Assembly (NCBI RefSeq): GCF_000196675.2
Contig: NC_015312.1
Span: 5,782,501-5,846,500, forward strand
Origin: Pseudonocardia benzenivorans CB1190
GTDB lineage: Bacteria > Actinomycetota > Actinomycetes > Mycobacteriales > Pseudonocardiaceae
Direction of reading: 5' to 3'
Length of the DNA: 64,000 nucleotides
Shown here: positions 13,517-22,944 of the stretch, one piece after another
Layout of the letters: every line of letters starts with the position of its first letter
Numbering within the stretch: position 1 is the first letter of the stretch
Made by a program: the position numbers and the translations under genes
Notes under the pieces: generated by a model
What the model was told of the DNA's origin: nothing
What the model saw: only the letters and a program-made list of their open reading frames with translations
Database searches by the model: none

Positions 13517-16500
13517 TCAGTTGACGACGTCGTCGACGGTGATGGAGTCCGACCCCGGGCGGCTGGACAGGTTGATGCCCAGGTTCGCCGCGGCCCGCTC
13601 CAGGTCCTCGTCGTCGGAGTCGCGCATCTCGATCGCCGCACCGTCGCTGGAGAGCACCTCGACGTTCAGGCACAGCGACTGGAGCTCCTTGAGGAGCACC
13701 TTGAACGACTCCGGAATGCCCGGCTCGGGGATGTTCTCCCCCTTGACGATCGCCTCGTAGACCTTGACCCGGCCCACCACGTCGTCGGACTTGATGGTGA
13801 GCAGCTCCTGCAGGGTGTAGGCAGCGCCGTACGCCTGCATCGCCCAGCACTCCATCTCACCGAAGCGCTGGCCACCGAACTGGGCCTTACCGCCGAGCGG
13901 CTGCTGGGTGATCATCGAGTACGGGCCCGTCGAGCGCGCGTGGATCTTGTCGTCGACCAGGTGCGCGAGCTTCAGGATGTACATGTAGCCCACCGCGACC
14001 GGGAACGGGTACGGCTCGCCGGAACGCCCGTCGAACAGCTGGGCCTTGCCGTCGGGACCGACCATGCGGTCGCCGTCGCGGTTGGGGCGCGTCGAGGCCA
14101 GCAGACCGGTGATCTCGTGCTCCTTGGCACCGTCGAACACGGGCGTGGCCGTGTTCGTGTTCGGCGCGACGGAGTAGAGCTCCTCGGGCATCTTCGACGC
14201 CCACTCGGGTGTGCCCTCGATCTCCCAGCCGGACTTGGCGATCCACCCGAGGTGGGTCTCCAGGACCTGGCCGATGTTCATACGACGCGGGACACCGTGG
14301 GTGTTGAGGATGATGTCGACCGGCGTGCCGTCAGGCAGGAAGGGCATGTCCTCGGCGGGCAGGATCTTGCCGATGACGCCCTTGTTGCCGTGCCGGCCGG
14401 CGAGCTTGTCGCCGTCCTGGATCTTGCGCTTCTGCGCCACGTAGACGCGGACCAGCTCGTTGACGCCGGGCGCCAGCTCGTCCTCGTCGTCGCGGGAGAA
14501 GACCCGGATGCCGATGACCTTGCCGTTCTCGCCGTGCGGGACCTTCAGCGAGGTGTCGCGCACCTCGCGCGCCTTCTCGCCGAAGATCGCGCGGAGCAGG
14601 CGCTCCTCCGGGGTCAGCTCCGTCTCGCCCTTGGGCGTGACCTTGCCGACCAGGATGTCGCCGGGCTGGACCTCGGCGCCGATCCGGATGATGCCGCGCT
14701 CGTCGAGGTCGGCCAGGACCTCCTCGGAGACGTTCGGGATGTCCCGGGTGATCTCCTCGGCGCCCAGCTTGGTGTCGCGGGCGTCGATCTCGTGCTCCTC
14801 GATGTGGATCGACGTCAGCACGTCGTCCTGCACCAGGCGCTGCGAGAGGATGATCGCGTCCTCGTAGTTGTGGCCCTCCCACGGCATGATCGCCACGAGC
14901 AGGTTCTTGCCGAGCGCCATCTCGCCGTTCTCGGTGCACGGCCCGTCGGCCAGCACCTGGCCGACCTCGACCCGCTGCCCCTCGTCGACGATGGGCTTCT
15001 GGTTGTTGCAGGTGCCCTGGTTCGAGCGGCGGAACTTGTTGAGCCGGTAGGTCTGGCGGGTGCCCTCGTCGGCCATGACGGTGATGTAGTCGGCGCACAG
15101 CTCCTCGACCACACCGGCCTTCTCGGCCACCAGGACGTCGCCCGCGTCGACCGCGGCGCGCAGCTCCATGCCCGTGCCCACGAGCGGGGCCTCGCTGCGC
15201 AGCAGCGGGACCGACTGACGCTGCATGTTCGCGCCCATGAGGGCGCGGTTCGCGTCGTCGTGCTCGAGGAACGGGATCAGGGCCGTCGCGACCGACACCA
15301 TCTGCCGCGGCGAGACGTCGATGTACTCGACGCCCGTCGGCGGGATGAGGTCGACCTCGCCGCCCTTGCGGCGCACCAGGACGCGGTCCTCGGTGAAGGA
15401 GCCGTCGTCGTTCAGCGGCGCGTTGGCCTGCGCGATGACGAAGCGGTCCTCCTCGTCGGCGGTCAGGTAGTCGATCTGCTCCGTGACGACGCCGTCGACG
15501 ACCTTGCGGTACGGCGTCTGGATGAAGCCGAACGGGTTGACCTGCGCGAACGTCGACAGCGAGCCGATCAGGCCGATGTTCGGGCCCTCAGGGGTCTCGA
15601 TCGGGCACATGCGGCCGTAGTGCGACGGGTGCACGTCGCGGACCTCGAAGCCCGCGCGCTCACGCGACAGACCGCCCGGGCCCAGCGCGGACAGCCGCCG
15701 CTTGTGGGTCAGACCGGCCAGCGGGTTGTGCTGGTCCATGAACTGCGACAGCTGCGACGTGCCGAAGAACTCCTTGATCGCGGCCACGACGGGCCGAATG
15801 TTGATCAGGGTCTGCGGCGTGATGGCTTCGACGTCCTGCGTCGTCATCCGCTCGCGGACGACGCGCTCCATCCGGGACAGGCCCACGCGGACCTGGTTCT
15901 GGATGAGCTCGCCGACGGTGCGCAGGCGCCGGTTGCCGAAGTGGTCGATGTCGTCGGTCTCGACGGGGACGACCTCGCCGGGGATGCCGGCCGTGCCGTT
16001 GCCGCCGCCCGCCATCGACGTCTCACCGGCGTGCAGCCGGACGAGGTACTCGATGGTGGTGGCGATGTCCTCCTCGGTCAGCGTGCCGACCGAGTTGTCG
16101 ATGGCCAGGCCCAGCTTCTTGTTGGCCTTGTAGCGGCCGACCTTGGCGAGGTCGTAGCGCTTGTCCTTGAAGAACAGGTTCTCCAGCAGCGTCTGCGCGC
16201 TCTCCCGGGTGGGCGGCTCGCCCGGGCGCAGCTTGCGGTAGATGTCGAGCAGCGCCTCGTCCTGACCCGCGGTGTGGTCCTTCTCCAGCGTGGCCATGAT
16301 CGTCTCGGAGAAGCCGAAGCGCTCCGAGATCTGCTCGTTGGTCCAGCCGAGCGCCTTGAGCAGCACCGTGACCGGCTGCCGGCGCTTGCGGTCGATGCGC
16401 ACGCCGACGGTGTCGCGCTTGTCGACGTCGAACTCCAGCCACGCGCCGCGGCTGGGGATGATCTTGACCGAGTAGACGTCCTTCTCGGTCGTCTTGTCGA

Positions 16501-17044
16501 TCGCGTGGTCGAAGTACACGCCGGGCGAACGGACGAGCTGCGACACGACGACGCGCTCGGTGCCGTTGATGATGAACGTGCCCTTGTCGGTCATCACGGG
16601 GAAGTCGCCCATGAACACCGTCTGGCTCTTGATCTCGCCGGTGGTGTTGTTGGTGAACTCCGCCGTGACGAACAGCGGGGCGCCGTAGGTCATGTCCTTG
16701 TCCCGGCACTCCTCGACGGAGGCCTTGACCTCGTCGAAGCGCGGGTCCGAGAAGGACAGGGACATGGACCCGGAGAAGTCCTCGATGGGGGAGATCTCCG
16801 CCAGGATCTCTTCGAGACCACCGACGGGGTTGTCGTCACCGGCGTCGATGCGACGCTGGAACCAGGCCTCGCTGCCGACCAGCCACTCGAAGGACTGGAT
16901 CTGGAGATCGAGGAGGTCGGGCACCTCGAGCGGTTCGCGGATCTTCGCGAACGACACCCGGGTCGGCGCTCCCGGGAAGCTCGGGTTGGCCGAGACGGCG
17001 GAGCCGGGGGTCGCAGTGGTCACGGTGGCGCGGGAGACAGCCAA
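13517..17044 (-). CDS. rpoB: RNA polymerase beta subunit
   Basis: RpoB forms the catalytic pincer with RpoC and is the rifamycin target. The 1175-residue product starts at a TTG (17042-17044) preceded by GGAAGGA and reads MAVSRATV; the homologous core begins at RVSFAKIREPLEVPDLLDLQ. The rifamycin pocket reads SQLSQFMDQHNPLAGLTHKR. It therefore carries His439 and Ala443 where E. coli and M. tuberculosis have Asn (E. coli 518) and Ser (522). The usual mutable Asp516, His526 and Ser531 equivalents are wild type. Confidence 0.98.
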   Translation of the reverse strand: MAVSRATVTTATPGSAVSANPSFPGAPTRVSFAKIREPLEVPDLLDLQIQSFEWLVGSEAWFQRRIDAGDDNPVGGLEEILAEISPIEDFSGSMSLSFSDPRFDEVKASVEECRDKDMTYGAPLFVTAEFTNNTTGEIKSQTVFMGDFPVMTDKGTFIINGTERVVVSQLVRSPGVYFDHAIDKTTEKDVYSVKIIPSRGAWLEFDVDKRDTVGVRIDRKRRQPVTVLLKALGWTNEQISERFGFSETIMATLEKDHTAGQDEALLDIYRKLRPGEPPTRESAQTLLENLFFKDKRYDLAKVGRYKANKKLGLAIDNSVGTLTEEDIATTIEYLVRLHAGETSMAGGGNGTAGIPGEVVPVETDDIDHFGNRRLRTVGELIQNQVRVGLSRMERVVRERMTTQDVEAITPQTLINIRPVVAAIKEFFGTSQLSQFMDQHNPLAGLTHKRRLSALGPGGLSRERAGFEVRDVHPSHYGRMCPIETPEGPNIGLIGSLSTFAQVNPFGFIQTPYRKVVDGVVTEQIDYLTADEEDRFVIAQANAPLNDDGSFTEDRVLVRRKGGEVDLIPPTGVEYIDVSPRQMVSVATALIPFLEHDDANRALMGANMQRQSVPLLRSEAPLVGTGMELRAAVDAGDVLVAEKAGVVEELCADYITVMADEGTRQTYRLNKFRRSNQGTCNNQKPIVDEGQRVEVGQVLADGPCTENGEMALGKNLLVAIMPWEGHNYEDAIILSQRLVQDDVLTSIHIEEHEIDARDTKLGAEEITRDIPNVSEEVLADLDERGIIRIGAEVQPGDILVGKVTPKGETELTPEERLLRAIFGEKAREVRDTSLKVPHGENGKVIGIRVFSRDDEDELAPGVNELVRVYVAQKRKIQDGDKLAGRHGNKGVIGKILPAEDMPFLPDGTPVDIILNTHGVPRRMNIGQVLETHLGWIAKSGWEIEGTPEWASKMPEELYSVAPNTNTATPVFDGAKEHEITGLLASTRPNRDGDRMVGPDGKAQLFDGRSGEPYPFPVAVGYMYILKLAHLVDDKIHARSTGPYSMITQQPLGGKAQFGGQRFGEMECWAMQAYGAAYTLQELLTIKSDDVVGRVKVYEAIVKGENIPEPGIPESFKVLLKELQSLCLNVEVLSSDGAAIEMRDSDDEDLERAAANLGINLSSRPGSDSITVDDVVN

Positions 17045-17352
17045 GATGCGTCCTTCCGAGAACTACGCTCTCGTCTGGCGTACACCGGCCCTCAGGCGCT
17101 ACCGTCTGGTCGTCCCGCTCCGGGCAGGCGATCGTCGGGCTTGGTCGAGGATCGATGGACGCCGTCTGTTGTCGACGCGACACCTCTGACCAGGTTCCGA
17201 GTCCGCGGCCGGAACCGTCCCTGATGGGGAGCTCTCGACAGCGCGCACACGTCACCTGGGCGGAGGCAGCGCAAAGAGGCAGTCTAGCTGCAAATGCAGC
17301 CGCTGTCGAGATGGGTATCCGAGCTTCGCAGCTAGGGAACCATCGAGACCTA

Positions 17353-17381
17353 AGAGTGACCTGGCAGGCGCACCGAGTCAA
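17353..17381 (-). promoter_or_regulatory. Putative rpoB promoter
   Basis: On the minus strand TTGACT (17376-17381) and CACTCT (17353-17358) are separated by 17 bp. This would give an rpoB leader of about 300 nt. A 6-2-6 inverted repeat GCTGCAAATGCAGC (17287-17300) lies in that leader. No gene is supported in 17045-17984; it holds this promoter, a GGCACAGGCACCGGC-type simple repeat near 17620-17680 and the array at 17716. Confidence 0.5.
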
Positions 17382-17715
17382 GGCTCTACCCGTCGGTAAG
17401 TGGTCCCTTTCGCCGGACGACCGGTATTTCGCCCGGTCGAGCGGTAGGCCGAAGCGCACCGATACCCGCTGGACAACCCCTCGCGGTGGCCCGTCGACCG
17501 CCCGGCGGAGCCGTCGCGGACCCCCGGCGGGCGTTCGTCGATGCGACGGGCGGTGCGGTTGCCGCTGTCGTCACGCTCCGCGACGGCCGCCGGGCCATCG
17601 GCCGGGTAAGGGGCGCGGCGGCACAGGCACCGGCGGCACAGCGCAGCCGCAGGGCACCGGCGGCACAGGCACCGGGCGCTGCTCCGTGCATCCGCACCGG
17701 CCCTGCCCGTCGTCC

Positions 17716-17823
17716 GCAACCTCATGGTCGCCCCCGGCCGCGCACAGGACCACAGGGTTGCGCACAGCCTGTCGTCGGCAACCTCGTGGTCGTCGCGGTG
17801 CGCGTCGGCAGCCGTGGGGTTGC
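17716..17823. repeat. Array A: four 15-base elements in alternating orientation, 31-bp period
   Basis: Elements start at 17716, 17747, 17778 and 17809 and are separated by 16-base spacers of unrelated sequence. Read in one orientation they are GCAACCTCATGGTCG, GCAACCCTGTGGTCC, GCAACCTCGTGGTCG and GCAACCCCACGGCTG. Elements 1/2 and 3/4 can form hairpins; 2/3 can form an alternative. The array lies between divergent rpoB and the acyl-CoA ligase gene. It belongs to the same family as the arrays at 36315, 42454 and 62351. Confidence 0.85.
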
Positions 17824-17984
17824 ACCCGGGAGAGGGCGGCACCGACGTGCGCTCCTGCATGGTCCCGGGCGGCTTGACACCGTCCGTGGGGCGGCTGACG
17901 ATCGGGCCGCGCCGGCTCGATGCACCTGCATCACGGCGTCCCGGACGGCGACACGGAGGTCGCCGCACAGCGCGAAGGAGACCG

Positions 17985-19673
17985 ATGGGCGCGTACGCCG
18001 ACAGACCGTGGACGTCGAACTACGAGGCGGGGCAGCCGGCGACGATCAGCCCGCGGTTCACCGACGCACTCTCGATGTTCCGCGCGGGCGTCGACGAGGA
18101 CCCCGACGGCGTCGCCATCCACTACTTCGACGGCTCCCTCACCCGCCGCGACGTCGACGGCCTGTCCGACGCCCTCGCGGCCGCCCTGCTCGACGCCGGC
18201 CTGGAGCCCGGCGGCCGCGTCGCGCTGTACCTGCAGAACGTGCCGCAGTTCGTCATCGGGCTCGTCGCCGTCTGGAAGGCCGGCGGCATCGCGGTCTCGG
18301 TCAACCCGATGAACCGCGAACGCGAGGTCGAGCTGCTGCTCAACGACTCCGGGTCGACCGTGCTGCTGACGCTGGAGTCGCTCTACCGCGACGTGGCCGC
18401 GTCGGTCGTCGGCGGCACGCCGGTGCACACCGTCGTCACGACGTCGGAGCTGGAGTACCAGTCCCGCAACGATCCCCGGCTCTTCGCGGGCGTCGAGCGC
18501 ATCCCCGCCAAGGAGCAGACGGCGCCCGACGGGGTGACCGTCGTGGACATGGCCGAGCTCCTCGACCGCTTCCGCGGCGCCACTCCCCCGCCGGTCACCC
18601 CCGCCCCGGGTGACACCGCGATGCTCACCTACACCTCCGGCACGACCGGTCCGCCGAAGGGCGCCATGAACGGCCACGGGAACATGGCCTTCAACGCCGA
18701 CGCGTTCCGGCAGTGGTGCTCGATCGGCCCGGACGACGTCATCTACGGCGTCGCCCCGCTGTTCCACATCACCGGCCTCGTCGCCGACATCGCGCTCGCG
18801 ATGCTCACCCGGGCCCCGCTGGTGCTGTTCCACCGCTTCGAGCCCGGCGTCGCGCTCGACGCCATCCGGGAGCACCGCCCGACGTTCACCGTCGCGTCGA
18901 TCACGGTGTTCATCGCGCTGATGAACACCGAGGGCGCCACCGCCGAGGACTTCTCGTCGATGACGAAGCTGTGGTCGGGCGGGGCCCCGATCCCGCCGTC
19001 GACGGTCGAGGCGTTCGAGCGGCAGTTCGGCCGGTACGTGCACAACATCTACGGCCTCACCGAGACCACCTCCCCCACCCACGCCGTGCCCAGGGGGGCC
19101 GCCGCACCTGTCGACGAGGCCTCGGGCGCCCTGTCGGTCGGGCTGCCGTGGTTCGACACGGTCGCGCGCATCGTCGGCGACGACGGGCAGGAGCTGCCCG
19201 TCGGCGAGATCGGCGAGATCGCGATCAGCGGGCCGCAGGTCGTCGCGGGCTACTGGGGCAAGCCGGAGGAGACGGCCACGGCGTTCCCGGGCGGGGAGCT
19301 GCACACCGGCGACGTCGGCTACATGGACGCCCAGGGCTGGTTCTACATCGTCGACCGCAAGAAGGACCAGATCAACGCCGGGGGCTACAAGGTGTGGCCC
19401 CGTGAGGTCGAGGACGTCCTGTACGAGCACGAGGCGGTCCGGGAGGCGGCCGTCGTCGGCGTCCCCGACACCTACCGGGGCGAGACGGTCAAGGCGTTCG
19501 TGAGCCTGCGTCCCGGGCACGAGGTGACCCCGGAGGAGCTCATCGCCTTCGCGAAGGGCCGAATGGCGGCCTACAAGTACCCGCGCCTGGTGGAGATCCT
19601 CGACGAGATCCCGAAGACGGCCTCGGGCAAGCTGCTGCGCCGCGAGCTGCGCGACCGCGCCGCGAAGGCCTGA
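17985..19673 (+). CDS. AMP-forming fatty-acid--CoA ligase (FadD-like)
   Basis: An adenylate-forming ligase that activates a carboxylic acid, probably a fatty acid, to its CoA thioester. The 562-residue product has the P-loop YTSGTTGPPKGAM (about residue 210), YGLTETTSPTHAV, the ATP-binding HTGDVGYMDAQGWFYIVDRK and the C-terminal catalytic lysine in PKTASGKLLRREL. The ATG at 17985 follows a GAAGGAG ribosome binding site. It is a single plus-strand gene between rpoB and rplL, ending at a bidirectional terminator. Substrate cannot be read from sequence. Confidence 0.9.
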   Translation: MGAYADRPWTSNYEAGQPATISPRFTDALSMFRAGVDEDPDGVAIHYFDGSLTRRDVDGLSDALAAALLDAGLEPGGRVALYLQNVPQFVIGLVAVWKAGGIAVSVNPMNREREVELLLNDSGSTVLLTLESLYRDVAASVVGGTPVHTVVTTSELEYQSRNDPRLFAGVERIPAKEQTAPDGVTVVDMAELLDRFRGATPPPVTPAPGDTAMLTYTSGTTGPPKGAMNGHGNMAFNADAFRQWCSIGPDDVIYGVAPLFHITGLVADIALAMLTRAPLVLFHRFEPGVALDAIREHRPTFTVASITVFIALMNTEGATAEDFSSMTKLWSGGAPIPPSTVEAFERQFGRYVHNIYGLTETTSPTHAVPRGAAAPVDEASGALSVGLPWFDTVARIVGDDGQELPVGEIGEIAISGPQVVAGYWGKPEETATAFPGGELHTGDVGYMDAQGWFYIVDRKKDQINAGGYKVWPREVEDVLYEHEAVREAAVVGVPDTYRGETVKAFVSLRPGHEVTPEELIAFAKGRMAAYKYPRLVEILDEIPKTASGKLLRRELRDRAAKA

Positions 19674-19699
19674 GCGCGGCCCGACCCGCCCCTGCGACG

Positions 19700-19737
19700 C
19701 CGAAGGGCGGCACCGGAGCTCCGGTGCCGCCCTTCGG
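19700..19737. terminator. Bidirectional terminator between acyl-CoA ligase and rplL
   Basis: A perfect 38-bp palindrome (19-bp arms, starting CCGAAGGGCGGCACCGGA) sits between the convergent ends of the ligase gene (19673) and rplL (19757). It serves both strands. Confidence 0.9.
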
Positions 19738-19756
19738 ACGTGGTGCTGGTGCGACG

Positions 19757-20149
19757 TCAGCTCAGGCTGACCTTCGCGCCGGCCTCCTCGAGCTTCGCCT
19801 TGGCGGCCTCGGCCGCGTCCTTGGCGACACCCTCGAGGATCGGCTTCGGGGCCGACTCGACGAGGTCCTTGGCCTCCTTCAGGCCCAGGCCCGAGACGAG
19901 CTCGCGCACGACCTTGATGACCTGGATCTTCTTGTCGCCGGCGGCGTCGAGGACGACGTTGAACTCGTCCTTCTCGGCCTCGGCCTCGGCGGGGGCACCA
20001 CCGGCGGCGGGGCCGGCAGCGGCCACGGCGACGGGGGCGGCGGCGGTGACCTCGAAGGTCTCCTCGAACTTCTTGACGAACTCGGACAGCTCGATGAGCG
20101 TCAGGTCCTTGAACGCGTCGAGCAGCTCGTCGGTGGACAGCTTCGCCAT
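19757..20149 (-). CDS. rplL: 50S ribosomal protein L7/L12 (bL12)
   Basis: L7/L12 forms the flexible stalk that recruits translational GTPases. The 130-residue product has the dimerization domain MAKLSTDELLDAFKDLTLIE, an Ala/Gly hinge around residues 38-58, and the C-terminal GTPase-binding domain with KIQVIKVVRELVSGLGLKEA and KDLVESAPKPI. It lies 63 bp after rplJ and ends at a palindromic terminator. Confidence 0.98.
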   Translation of the reverse strand: MAKLSTDELLDAFKDLTLIELSEFVKKFEETFEVTAAAPVAVAAAGPAAGGAPAEAEAEKDEFNVVLDAAGDKKIQVIKVVRELVSGLGLKEAKDLVESAPKPILEGVAKDAAEAAKAKLEEAGAKVSLS

Positions 20150-20212
20150 GATCGGCTCTCTTTCTCGAAGTACAGCGGTGGGTGGGGTGATCGGCTCTCG
20201 CCGGTCACCGAG

Positions 20213-20788
20213 TTACTCGGACGCCTCGGCGGCGGACTCGCTCGCGGCCTCGGCGGCGGGGGCTTCCCCACCCTCGGCGGCACGCTTGTCGGCCAGCGCC
20301 TGCGCGAGACGCGCGACCTGCGACGCGGGCGCCGCGAAGAGGCCGGCCGCCTTGGCCAGGTTGCCCTTCATCGCGCCGGCCAGCTTGGCCAGCAGGACCT
20401 CGCGGGACTCCAGGTCGGCGAGCTGGTTGACCTCGGTGACGGTCAGCGGGCGACCGTCCATGAAGCCGCCCTTGATCACCAGGCCCTGGTGCGCCTTGGC
20501 GAAGTCGCGCAGCGCCTTGGCCGCGTCGACGGGCTCGCCCTGGACGAAGGCGATGGCCGTCGGGCCGGTCAGCAGTGCGTCGAGACCCTCGACGCCCGCA
20601 TCCGCAGCCGCCCGCTTCACCAGGGTGTTCTTGGCGACGCGGTACGTGGCGTCCGGGCCGAGCGAGCGGCGCAGCTCGGTGAGCTGGGCCGTGGTGAGGC
20701 CGCGGTACTCGGTGACCACCGAGGCGGTCGCGCCCCGGAACCGGTTGGCGATCTCGTCGACCGCCTCGACCTTGTCGGGTCGGGCCAT
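20213..20788 (-). CDS. rplJ: 50S ribosomal protein L10 (uL10)
   Basis: L10 anchors the L7/L12 stalk. The ATG at 20788 gives a 191-residue protein starting MARPDKVEAVDEIANRFRGA and follows an AGGAGG ribosome binding site; upstream in-frame sequence is not conserved. The C-terminal helix that binds L12 dimers and an Ala/Glu-rich tail are visible. In M. tuberculosis rplJL also sits apart from rplKA; here about 22 kb of lipid genes intervene. Confidence 0.97.
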   Translation of the reverse strand: MARPDKVEAVDEIANRFRGATASVVTEYRGLTTAQLTELRRSLGPDATYRVAKNTLVKRAAADAGVEGLDALLTGPTAIAFVQGEPVDAAKALRDFAKAHQGLVIKGGFMDGRPLTVTEVNQLADLESREVLLAKLAGAMKGNLAKAAGLFAAPASQVARLAQALADKRAAEGGEAPAAEAASESAAEASE

Positions 20789-21063
20789 CCCTGTGCCTCC
20801 TCTCGGTGTCGGTGCGATCCACCGCCTCCGACCCCCGAGGAACGACGAACGCCCCGGCGCAGGAGCGCACGGGGCGTACAGGCACGATCGGCCCGGAACC
20901 TCGTCCTCCTGCGCGGGCCGCCCGTGTGCACGGGACCTTCGTACGGGCCGGGACACTCACCCCGGCGCCGCAGACCTGCGGTCTTCGGTGGAACCGACGT
21001 CGAGAGTACGCGCCCGGCCGCGGGTACCTGCGCGCGGGGCCGCCACGGCCCTCGTGAGCGGGC
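20789..21063 (-). promoter_or_regulatory. rplJL leader and promoter region
   Basis: This 275-bp gap between the last Mce-associated gene and rplJ contains a hairpin with arms ACGCCCCG (20849-20856) and CGGGGCGT (20870-20877). Its position matches the L10 leader found ahead of rplJL in many bacteria, where L10-L12 binding represses translation. A TACTCT hexamer (minus strand, 21003-21008) could be a -10 box but has no good -35. Both assignments are inference. Confidence 0.4.
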
Positions 21064-22215
21064 TCAGCGGACCTGCACGTCGGCGACCTTCCAGACGCCG
21101 TCGACCAGCTTGCCCGTGACGGTCAGCCGGCCCGCCGACGCGGCCTGGGTCTGCCCGTCGGCCGCCGCGGCCTTGGTGGCCTGCTGGTCGACGAACACGA
21201 CCGCGACGGCGGTGTCGCCGTGGATCTCGCGGACGGCGATCTGCGAGATCGTCGCGGTGACGACGGCCTGCTGCTGCGTGCCGAGCGTGCGGACCTGGTC
21301 GAAGAGCTTGTCGTACTCGGCCTGGAAGTCCGGCGTGATGACGGCCCGGGCGGCCTGCTGGTTCTGGTCGAGGCGCGTGTAGTCGAACGAGTAGATCTTC
21401 CTCACCGCGTCGCCGAGCTGCTGGGAGACCTGCGCGGTCGCCCCGACGTCGACCAGCGCGGTGTTTTCCACCGCGGCGGAGTGCGCGGTGCGCCACCACG
21501 ACACGCCCATGAACGCGGCGGCCAGCAGCAGCACCGCGGCGACGGCGGCGACGGCGGCCGTCGAGCGCGGGGTGGTCGCGACGGGGAGACGGCGGGGCAG
21601 GGCCCGCAGGCGGCGGGCCCGCTGTGGTGCCGCGCCGGCCTCGGGGTCCTCGGTGTCCTCGGTGTCCTCGGTGTCGTCGAGGTCGTCGAGGTCGTCGAGG
21701 TCGTCGAGGTCGTCGAGGTCGTCGAGGTCGTCGAGGTCGTCGGTCGCGCCGGGCTCGCCGCCGGCGGCGGTCGCCGCGCGACGCGTGCGGAACCCGCGGC
21801 CGCGCCGACGGGGCGCGACCACCGCGGGCACGTCGGTCGTGGGCGCGTCGGTCGTGGGCGCGTCGGCCGGATCCCCGTCGGTGCCGGCCGCGTCGGTGGG
21901 GACCGCGGCTGTCGCGACTGCGTCGGCGGGATCGGCCGTCGCGGGCGTGTCCCGGGCGTCGACGTCGGCCGGCTCCGGCGCCGTCCGCACGGCGGCAGCC
22001 GCCCGGGACGGCGCCACCGGGACGCCCCGGGGCCGGGAGCGGCGCCGCGCGGGCCGGGCCTCGGTGTCGGCCGCGACGTCGGGCCGGGTCTCCGGTCCCC
22101 TGGCCGGCTCGCGGGGGTCGGCGCCGGCCGGGTCGGGCCGGGTGCCGGCGGGGACGCGGCCGGCGACGCGGGGGGTGCGGACGCCCGACGGGCGGCGGCG
22201 GTGGGTCGGGGGCAT
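21064..22215 (-). CDS. Mce-associated membrane protein with acidic DDL repeats
   Basis: A single-pass membrane protein of the kind encoded at the end of mce operons. The long cytoplasmic N-terminal region (about residues 1-215) is Pro/Ala/Arg-rich and ends in seven DDL repeats followed by three TED repeats. A membrane helix follows (AAVAAVAAVLLLAAAFMGVS). The extracellular domain (SFDYTRLDQNQQAARAVITP, then VVFVDQQATK) is typical of Mas proteins, which support Mce transporter stability. It starts 58 bp after the sister gene. The repeat tract makes it longer than usual. Confidence 0.85.
   Translation of the reverse strand: MPPTHRRRPSGVRTPRVAGRVPAGTRPDPAGADPREPARGPETRPDVAADTEARPARRRSRPRGVPVAPSRAAAAVRTAPEPADVDARDTPATADPADAVATAAVPTDAAGTDGDPADAPTTDAPTTDVPAVVAPRRRGRGFRTRRAATAAGGEPGATDDLDDLDDLDDLDDLDDLDDLDDTEDTEDTEDPEAGAAPQRARRLRALPRRLPVATTPRSTAAVAAVAAVLLLAAAFMGVSWWRTAHSAAVENTALVDVGATAQVSQQLGDAVRKIYSFDYTRLDQNQQAARAVITPDFQAEYDKLFDQVRTLGTQQQAVVTATISQIAVREIHGDTAVAVVFVDQQATKAAAADGQTQAASAGRLTVTGKLVDGVWKVADVQVR
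21673..21735 (-). repeat. Seven tandem copies of a 9-bp codon repeat
   Basis: GTCGTCGAG on the plus strand is repeated seven times without error, encoding (Leu-Asp-Asp)n on the minus strand inside the Mce-associated gene. Three related units (GTGTCCTCG type) adjoin at 21646-21672. Identical codons suggest slippage; copy number may vary between strains. Confidence 0.95.
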
Positions 22216-22273
22216 GTCGGTGACCTCCTGGGAGTCGGTCGACCTCGGGGTTCCGGACGGGTGCGGGGCGGGA

Positions 22274-22855
22274 TCAGCCCGCCGCGCCGCCGACCGGGTC
22301 GATCTTGGCGACCTTCCAGCCGTCGTCGGTGCGCGTCATCTCCATCTGGACGCGCTGGCGCGTCGGCGGGGTCTTGCCGCCGTCGTCGAGCGTGACGTCC
22401 ATGCCGACGAGCACCCGTGCGGTGCCGGCCCGGTCGTCGAGCTCGGCGACGGCCGCGTCGGTGACCGTGCCGTGCGCGCTCGCCGGCAGCTTGCCGATCA
22501 TCTGCACGTACTGGTCGTGGCTGGTCTGCAGCTCGTCGAGCTGCGAACCCGTGGCGACGGCCTCCCAGCGGGCGACGGTCCCGGCGGCGTCGGACTTGTC
22601 GACGGCCGTCACCGTCTCGCCCGCCTGCCGGGCCGCGACGAGCACGGCGTCACGGTCCTGGGCCAGCCGCGTCGAGCCGCTGGTCGCCGTGACGAGCCAC
22701 AGGATCCCGGTGACGAGCACCAGCACCACACCGACGACCACGGCGATCGAGAGGCCACGGCGGAACCGGGTGGCGCCCTGCCCGCCGGTGGGCGCGGCGT
22801 CGGCGCCGGGCGTGCCGGCCTCGGGGACGGGTCGTTCCGGGGCGTGTGTCGTCAT
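22274..22855 (-). CDS. Mce-associated membrane protein
   Basis: A 193-residue single-pass protein: short cytoplasmic tail, membrane helix (GLSIAVVVGVVLVLVTGILW, about residues 33-55), then an extracytoplasmic domain of the Mas type ending RTDDGWKVAKIDPVGGAAG. The ATG at 22855 is chosen because GGAG lies six bases before it; an upstream in-frame Met four codons earlier has none. It follows mceF after 89 bp and precedes a second, longer Mas protein. Confidence 0.8.
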   Translation of the reverse strand: MTTHAPERPVPEAGTPGADAAPTGGQGATRFRRGLSIAVVVGVVLVLVTGILWLVTATSGSTRLAQDRDAVLVAARQAGETVTAVDKSDAAGTVARWEAVATGSQLDELQTSHDQYVQMIGKLPASAHGTVTDAAVAELDDRAGTARVLVGMDVTLDDGGKTPPTRQRVQMEMTRTDDGWKVAKIDPVGGAAG

Positions 22856-22944
22856 CGGGCACTCCATCCGGAGGCGGGGAGCCTGCCATCGGGGACTGCG
22901 GTCAGGTACGGGGTCGTCCGGTCGAGGTGTCGGGTCATCGCTGC

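Noticed and set aside
17716..17823. Alternating repeats as a CRISPR array
   Set aside because: Elements are only 15 bases, alternate in orientation, have 16-base spacers, and no cas gene is near.
17155..17980. Several Arg/Pro-rich frames between rpoB and the acyl-CoA ligase
   Set aside because: They overlap each other on both strands, run through simple repeats and array A, and none has a convincing start or conserved sequence.
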